A stretch of DNA of 64,000 bases from Undaria pinnatifida (Eukaryota; Sar; Phaeophyceae; Laminariales; Alariaceae). Below are positions 58,366-64,000 of this stretch, in pieces. Under the pieces are notes generated by a model, which saw nothing but the letters and a program-made list of their open reading frames with translations, made no database searches and had not been told where the DNA came from. Location: contig JABAKD010000009.1 in assembly GCA_012845835.1 (NCBI GenBank), positions 14,602,274-14,666,273 on the forward strand. The letters run 5' to 3'. Every line of letters starts with the position of its first letter. The first letter of the stretch is position 1. The translations under genes were made by a program, and so were the position numbers.

Positions 58366-61300
58366 CTTACATGTCCCGCATGGCACTTCTGTAAAAGCGT
58401 TCACCACTTCGACGGCGGGCGCCATCTTGTACACAGGGCCGTCAGCCGCCTGCGGTTGTAGGCATCGATTTGAATCGCATGTATGGACGAGACAGCCATC
58501 AAAAAGAAAAAGGAGTTTTTAAGAGACTAAGAGGGAGAAAGAGAGATACAAAGAGAGAGAGGGGAGGGGGGGAGGGGCTTAGAGAGGAAGACAACGCCGA
58601 GAAACACGCCGAGCGCAGCGGTTGGAAAACGCAGCAGTCCGCTCATTACGTTGGCAATTGCGGCTTGTAGTCGGCGAGTGAGGCTTGGCCAAAACCGAGA
58701 GGTGTGCGAACGGGGGGATGAGAGCAAGAAGGTTCTCGTGACAGGAAATGACCTCAACGTCAGAGGGTACCGATAAAGCTCTCGCCCCCCTAGTACCGAC
58801 CGCTGTAGTGTCACCGGGTCAAAAAACAGTGCTTGACACACTGCTTTCATTACCCCCCCCGCTCCTTTGGTAACCTCCTCTGCCCTACCGCGCAAAGCGT
58901 AACGGTTTCACGATTTTTCGGTCCGCAGGCTTCGACCAGAACTACCGCCATCTCGGCGCATCATAACCCGTTTGTACGTCTACCACCAAACGCCTCTTGC
59001 AGCTCCCTTCGGTTTTGGCTAAAACAATAGTTACGCGGCAACCCTCGCTTGCGTTAACAGTGAAAAAGCGGCGGGAAAGCAAGAAGAGGTGGGCGTCCCT
59101 CCCTCCCCGCCATTCCCCCCCCCCCCCCGACGAGTAATTGACAGGTAAGGGGTGAAGTGGGCGACGGGAATCACTCGTGCGGCAGCAGCGCGTGGGGTCC
59201 CTTCAGCAGCCCAAGATGCGCCGCCGGCGATTCGATGGCTGAGTAGTTGCGCAGGGCGAACGTGGATGCTGATTGGTTGCGCAGGGCGAACGTGGGTGGT
59301 CCGCCTTCAGGTTCATACTTAAGATCCCTCCAAACTGCTACACAGTAGACATACATTGAAAACTCGTGCGTAGGGCCGCCCGAAGCTATCATAACGATAT
59401 GCGGGTCAACAGCATCATTCCATGCTTCGTGCTACACTTTTGCAACTCTCTTTCTTGCTACCTTGGTATATGCTAGGGTATGACATCCCTCGAAGGTTGT
59501 ATAATTATCAACAAATGAAACATCGTGCGTCCACCCACGTTGCGATTGAATCTTGACGCCGCCCCTCGGACCTCCTCCAGCAAGCCGTCGTATACCAGGG
59601 TGCTGACAATCAGCTTAACCTCTTCCATCGACAAGTCAATCTTAGAGATGCCGGACACCTTGATGGCAGCGGCGATGTCTTTCAAAGGAGGAGTTTGCTG
59701 CAGAAATAAACCGAAGAACAGCAGCAGTAGCGGCGGTAGCAGCAACAGCAGCGGCAGCAGCGGCAGCAGCAATGGCCGCAGCAGCAGCAGTAACGGCAGC
59801 CGTAACCACGGCCGCAACAACAGCAGGAGCAACAACAGCAGCAGCAACAGAAGAAACACAGCAGTAGCAGCGGCAGCAGCATGGGCAAGCAGAGGAGAGA
59901 CGGACAGACCGTGAGGAAGCAGCACGATGCGGCAGAACAAACGAGGCTTACCAACCGAACGAACGAACGATCCCAGAGGCAGGGTGCCGTCGACCGCAGT
60001 GTGCGCGTAGGGCATGCCAACGAGCAACGGGAGTCTCCTCTGTCACAACCGCGGGGAGGGCGCAGGGCGTAACTTGTCCGATTCGAGGAATTTCCCGTCT
60101 GAGCGGCATTGCCTTAGTGACACGGGGGGGGGGCGATGTATCTCGAAGGAACGGAGATTTCGCCAAAGTGCAATACACGCGAGGCAATGCATCTGCCTTA
60201 TGTCAGCAGAGTACAGGCGGCTATCCCTTCCCACATGCGATGCAACAAGCAAAAACACAAGTTGCTGAAAATCGAATGATAGCAAAGCGTCAACAAAGGC
60301 TCCTGCGACCGGCGTTAGACAGATGAATCTTTCGCCACCTTGCTCTTTAAATCAACTCGCGCATGTCAACAGTGTCATGTTTGACACCCGAATCATCCCC
60401 CCCTCTCCCCCTCATCCGGGGTGGAGAAAACCCAACGCAATCCGTCCTGGCATACACGGATGCAAGGGTCTATGGTCTATAACTACGGCCATGCATAAAA
60501 TGAGTAGCCCCCCCCCCCTCCCCTCGTTCAAAAATGACCGCCGCATATATTACATAAACTTCTCAGAGAGTACAGTAGGTACACCCGACGCACCTGCTCT
60601 TTCACGTAGCTGAGCACGTAGGAGGAGAGGTGCTTGACGAACTCGTAGTCGAACTCCTGGTCTGTGTACCACGGGCCGCCGGTAATCTCCTTCGCCGGGG
60701 CTGTCATCGACGCCGCAGCGCGCAGGTTAGCGCGGGTGGGCGAGGGCGCGTGTCATTTGAATTCACACCAGGCGCGGGGGGGCAAGCATCGCCGACATGT
60801 TATTGTAAAACTCAAACGGCGTTCCAACGATATTGGGCACTTCCTCAGTGCAGGACCTCCGTCAGTTATAGAAACAGTTTAGCCAAAAGAGCTACCCCTA
60901 TCGAGGGAGGATCAAGCGCGTTGCACGAGAGCAGGGGGTCGAATCCCTAAAACGATCAGGAGTTCGGTCAAAAGCATATAGACAGGGTCCAAAGAGCGAG
61001 ATGTGATTTCGGACAAGGTTGACCTTATGCGCCGAAAGTGCTGGGGGGGCGTTGAGGGAGATGGACGCGTTATCGCGCTTGCAACCGCTAGTTTATTTTT
61101 ACACCGGTAACGCACGTGCTACCCCGCAAGACAAACAAAAACGCAGCAGCAGCAGCAGCAGCCCTACCGGAGGCCTGCCTCACGGCATATCCATGTACAA
61201 CGGAAAACTGAGGCCGTCTAGGCTGGCTCGTCTGCACGCAAGGCAATCCGGCGACGCCCTTGTTGCAAACTCACTGAGTTCGTACAGCATGTAGAGCTTC

Positions 61301-61380
61301 TTGCTCTTGCTCTTGACGGACTTGGCCGTCTTGATCAGGTGGCGGCCCTCCAAAGACTTGAGGGTTTTGGTCAACGTGTT
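58366..61380 (-). CDS. POLR3F: RNA polymerase III subunit RPC34 (RPC6), four internal exons
   Basis: Minus-strand exons 61380-61275, 60700-60594, 59697-59572 and 58449-58366 join in phase (1, 0, 0) into 141 residues. They align in order with the middle and C-terminal half of the roughly 316-residue RPC34: TLTKTLKSLEGRHLIKTAKS and KKLYMLYEL (winged-helix region), EITGGPWYTDQEFDYEFVK, ISKIDLSMEEVKLIVSTLVY followed by DGLLEE, and NAFTEVPCGTC (Cys-rich C-terminal motif). The protein is part of the RPC82-RPC34-RPC31 trimer that recruits TFIIIB and helps open Pol III promoters in the nucleus. The N-terminal exons are not visible between 61381 and the retrotransposon, so they lie beyond it or beyond the window. 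The last exon, expected to contain a further Cys and a conserved Trp-Leu end, was not found downstream. Confidence 0.85.
59715..59882 (+). repeat. AGC/GGC-rich microsatellite
   Basis: An imperfect (AGC)n/(GGC)n tract in a POLR3F intron immediately upstream, on the minus strand, of an acceptor. It produces long poly-Leu or poly-Ser/Asn translations that are not coding. Confidence 0.8.
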
Positions 61381-61837
61381 CTGCAGACGGTCAACCACAC
61401 AATGAGGGACAAGGGAAAAACAGGGCAGCATTAAAAGTGGAAGATTGGGTCGCAGACGCAATCTGGATTTTGTTGGAAAGTGAGAATTGAGGTGTTCTTC
61501 CATGATTGGTTATCGTGACGTATTGTACCGAGGACACAGTCAACCTTTGAGCAGTCTTCTCCTTGCTGCTGTTGTGGGAGTATACAATACGTACAGCAGA
61601 AGGGGTACACGTAGGGCCGCCTGATCGCACGACTCAAAGACAGCGTGCAGTGGAGGAAGCGGACGGCGGCAGCTACGCAAGAATAGTGACTGGCTAGCCA
61701 GTGGTTTTTCTCTCGGCTTCGCGGAGGCTGGAGGGCAAAGTTTTCCCCTCGCGTTTTTTTTTTTTCATATTTTTTTTGACGCGGGGGGTTTTTGCTTTGG
61801 TCCGAAGGAGCTGCAAACCGAGCGATCTACTGACACG

Positions 61838-63072
61838 ATGAGCGGGCGTGGCGCGGGCGCTGCTGGCGATGCAGTGGTTGGTCCTGGAGGCGAACACAAC
61901 GACAATGGGGCCGGGCATGTGGGAGATGGGGCTGGGCAAGGGGGAGACGAGGACGGCCAGATGGACCTCGACGGTCTACGGGCACTCATGGAAGCACGCC
62001 TTGATGATTTCGACACTCGCCTCGCCCAGCAGGCTGACATGCTGGTGCAGCTGCAAGGAATGCTGCAGGATGGGCTGTTGGGCGGCGCGGCTGGACCAGG
62101 TGGACCGATTGGAGGGGGACAGGAGCCAGGCGCGCTGCAGGGTGGCGCCGTACCGCAAGCGTTGGCAGGGCCAGAGGCCCATGCCAGCAAACTTGCTGCG
62201 AAGACCCGTCTGAACATGTGGCTCAACACGACCACGCGGAAATATTGGATTCTCGTCGACGCACGGCCGGCGCTGACCTCCATCAGACGTACGGAGCTCC
62301 AGGACCTGCTGCAGAAGCGGGTACTGGTAACTGGTGAAATTGCAACCCAGCTGGAGACGCTTTCAGGGTTCGATGTCACCGGGTACATGCCTCGTACAGC
62401 CACAGCCAAAAGCGTGGCTGAATCTAGGTTCCCGCTCGCAGACCAACTCGCGATTCTCGCGCACGCGGTATCTACTGTCGTGGGCTACGGCGAGCACACG
62501 GAGAACACTACAGCGCGCCTCCGCACCCTGGACGCTGCGTTCGCGAGGGGGATCGAGGTGGTACGGGAGCATGCCCTGGATTTTTTCGAGGCGATGAATG
62601 TCCCAGCGAACCGCAGTCGGTTGGCGAAGGTGATCAACGCGGACCTTGCCGCCTGGAGCTCGAAACTTGTCCGGGCTGGAGTGAGCGCGGGGGTCACCTG
62701 GCATGAACCACCCCCACCGGGCCAGCTACTGCTGTTGTGGTGCCGGTATGGGATAAGTTGGACGCGTTTATCGATGCTGGGGGGCTGATGAACGTGGAAG
62801 AGGCGGCAGCGGAGCGCCCGGCAAAGCAGCGCAAGGTGGGGGACAAAGTGGCCAGAGTGGACAAGGTGTGCTTTGGTTGGCGCAATAACCAAACCTGCCG
62901 TTTTGGTGACTCCTGCCTGTTCACACACGAGGGAGCCAGCAAGTCGGAGGGTGGCGCTGGAAAGGGGGCGGCTACCAAGAAAGCAGGGGGGTCGGCGGCT
63001 GCGGGGAGATCGGCGGCGGGCGCTCAGGGGGGAGGGTCGGTCGCCGGTGCGGAGGCTTTGCGCGGCGAATAG
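61838..63072 (+). CDS. Retrotransposon Gag-like protein with CCCH zinc finger (frameshifted)
   Basis: The frame opens at an ATG (61838) with a Gly/Ala/Asp-rich N-terminus, a helical segment (EARLDDFDTRLAQQADMLVQ) and a globular alpha-helical domain around 62195-62690. The reading frame is lost near 62700-62740 in or after a C-rich run, and protein-like sequence resumes one frame over (VPVWDKLDAFIDAGGLMNVE). The downstream part carries a CCCH-type zinc finger (CFGWRNNQTCRFGDSCLFTH) and a basic Gly/Ala-rich tail ending in TAG at 63070. The finger sits where retroelement Gag proteins carry their nucleic-acid-binding domain. The frame break shows no classic slippery heptamer, so it is more likely an indel (mutational or from sequencing) than programmed. 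Confidence 0.7.
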
Positions 63073-64000
63073 GGGTGCGGGCCTCGCTTGCGGGCGGGGC
63101 CGACCTCGGGGGCAGGACAGGGCGAGGCGGGAGCGAGGAACGCACAGCTCGTCATGCCGGGGTCGGTGGGATCGACAAAATCAGGTGTGCTCAGGGAAGG
63201 GAAGGGGGGTGTCTCGCTAGTAGGTCCGTGTGTGTCCGTAGAGGAAGTTATGGGGGTCGAGCCTTCGCGGCAAATGCCAGTTCACGAAGGAAGTTCTGGC
63301 CCTCGCCTCGCGGACGTTGGGGTGAGCACAGCGCGCGGTGGCGCCGGGGTGTCTCAGAAACAGGACCGAGCGTGCCCCAGCCAGTCCGGGCACGGTAGCC
63401 GTGCTCGGTGGCAGAGCGATGATGTTCGCGGGTGGGTAGCAGCGTGGCGGTACCTTTCGAGCGTGCGTGGGGGGAACCGGATAGCTGTTACACGGGCGTT
63501 GCAGAAAGTAGCGAGTGAGTTACTGTTGTTTCTGCAAGATCATGATTATCGGTTCGAGTGCATGATGGAACCAGAGCGTGTGTTTTCGGGGCACCGCCTG
63601 AATCCCTCACGAATCCTAGAGTGGTTTGGTCGTACGAAAGGCTTCCCCGAGGCGGAGAAACTGGCTCGCATCGCGGAGCATGGGGTCCCCGTGTGTGTCG
63701 CTAGCGGTGGGGACCTCACTTTCGCACTCCGATACGAGAATCACAGTAGCACCGACATGTACTCGAATGACATTACTGACAAGATCTGCGATGATGTTAG
63801 GCTCGGCCGAGCGTTCGTGTTCCCCCGGGAGGCGGCTGCGCGCATTCCGGGATTACGGGTCTCCCCGTTGGCAGTAACGAAATCCAGTACGAAGTTGCGC
63901 GTGGTGCACGACTTGACTTTCGCTAGCGGTACGTCGACGACAGGTGTAAACGGCGACACCGATTTTTCATCGGCTCCAACGTGTGAGCTCAAACATGTCT
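63073..64000 (+). CDS. Retrotransposon reverse transcriptase, N-terminal part (runs off window)
   Basis: Directly after the TAG at 63070, in the same frame as the zinc-finger part of Gag, the sequence is open for all 309 remaining codons. After a low-complexity linker, a globular region begins near 63405 (RWQSDDVRGWVAAWRYLSSV). It leads to the start of a reverse-transcriptase palm: GRAFVFP, PGLRVSPLAVT and TKLRVVHDLTFASG, the K-x-R-x-VxDL element conserved near the N-terminus of such enzymes. The catalytic YxDD motif would lie past the window end. The form VHDLTF suggests a DIRS-like or related lineage rather than a standard Ty3 element, but I cannot settle that without the integrase or recombinase. 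Confidence 0.75.

Larger units (their letters stand above)
61838..64000 (+). mobile_element. Retrotransposon, 5' part
   Basis: Gag-like and reverse-transcriptase frames in series, on the strand opposite to the POLR3F-type gene whose 5' exons are missing on this side. I could not identify a terminal repeat: the 150 bp before the ATG are T-rich at 61741-61790 and contain the palindrome ACTGGCTAGCCAGT at 61689. The left boundary is therefore unknown and may lie upstream of 61838. Confidence 0.7.

Noticed and set aside
59473-60027. 184-codon minus-strand frame with a long poly-Leu stretch
   Set aside because: Only its 59572-59697 part is coding (a POLR3F exon). The Leu-rich part is an intronic AGC/GGC microsatellite.

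Overview
This is eukaryotic nuclear DNA. Genes are split by many large introns (about 280 to 5,750 bp) with GT-AG or occasional GC-AG borders. Coding exons are GC-rich and full of Gly, Ala, Ser and Gln runs, and the non-coding DNA is packed with CTG/GTT microsatellites and dispersed repeats. With its plant/animal-type housekeeping proteins this suggests a large-genome stramenopile, most likely a brown alga. That placement is inference.

I rebuilt gene models by hand, joining exons whose splice phases agree and whose joined protein makes sense. Left to right: 1-5285 is repeat territory (a GTT-tailed repeat family, a tRNA-like SINE, a 1.2 kb foldback element, a telomere-like minisatellite). 5286-13114 (+) holds six exons of a coiled-coil protein whose 5' end is not identified. 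18252-18452 (+) is a 66-residue membrane protein resembling the small subunit of serine palmitoyltransferase. 20110-27631 (-) is a complete eight-exon WD40 gene of the GNB1L/ASA1 family. It is divergent from, and only 261 bp away from, a five-exon gene (27893-38827, +) whose 283-residue product I do not recognise. 43046-52632 (+) is a nine-exon MAPKKK-type protein kinase with a very long low-complexity C-terminal tail. 58366-61380 (-) carries four internal exons of RNA polymerase III subunit RPC34/POLR3F. 61838-64000 (+) is a retrotransposon (Gag-like CCCH-finger protein, TAG codon, start of reverse transcriptase) running off the window, apparently inside the POLR3F locus.

The genes do not form a pathway. 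They are unlinked housekeeping and signalling functions: sphingolipid synthesis, PIKK/TTT-type chaperoning by analogy with ASA1, Pol III transcription and kinase signalling. The only regulatory coupling the layout suggests is the shared promoter at 27632-27892.

The strongest unexplained signals are non-coding. The 9-mer palindrome TACCWGGTA occurs about 20 times between 2 and 42 kb. A dispersed repeat family has its core motif in at least ten places, once as a large inverted repeat. A minisatellite in a GNB1L intron repeats the 5' splice-site motif itself five times.
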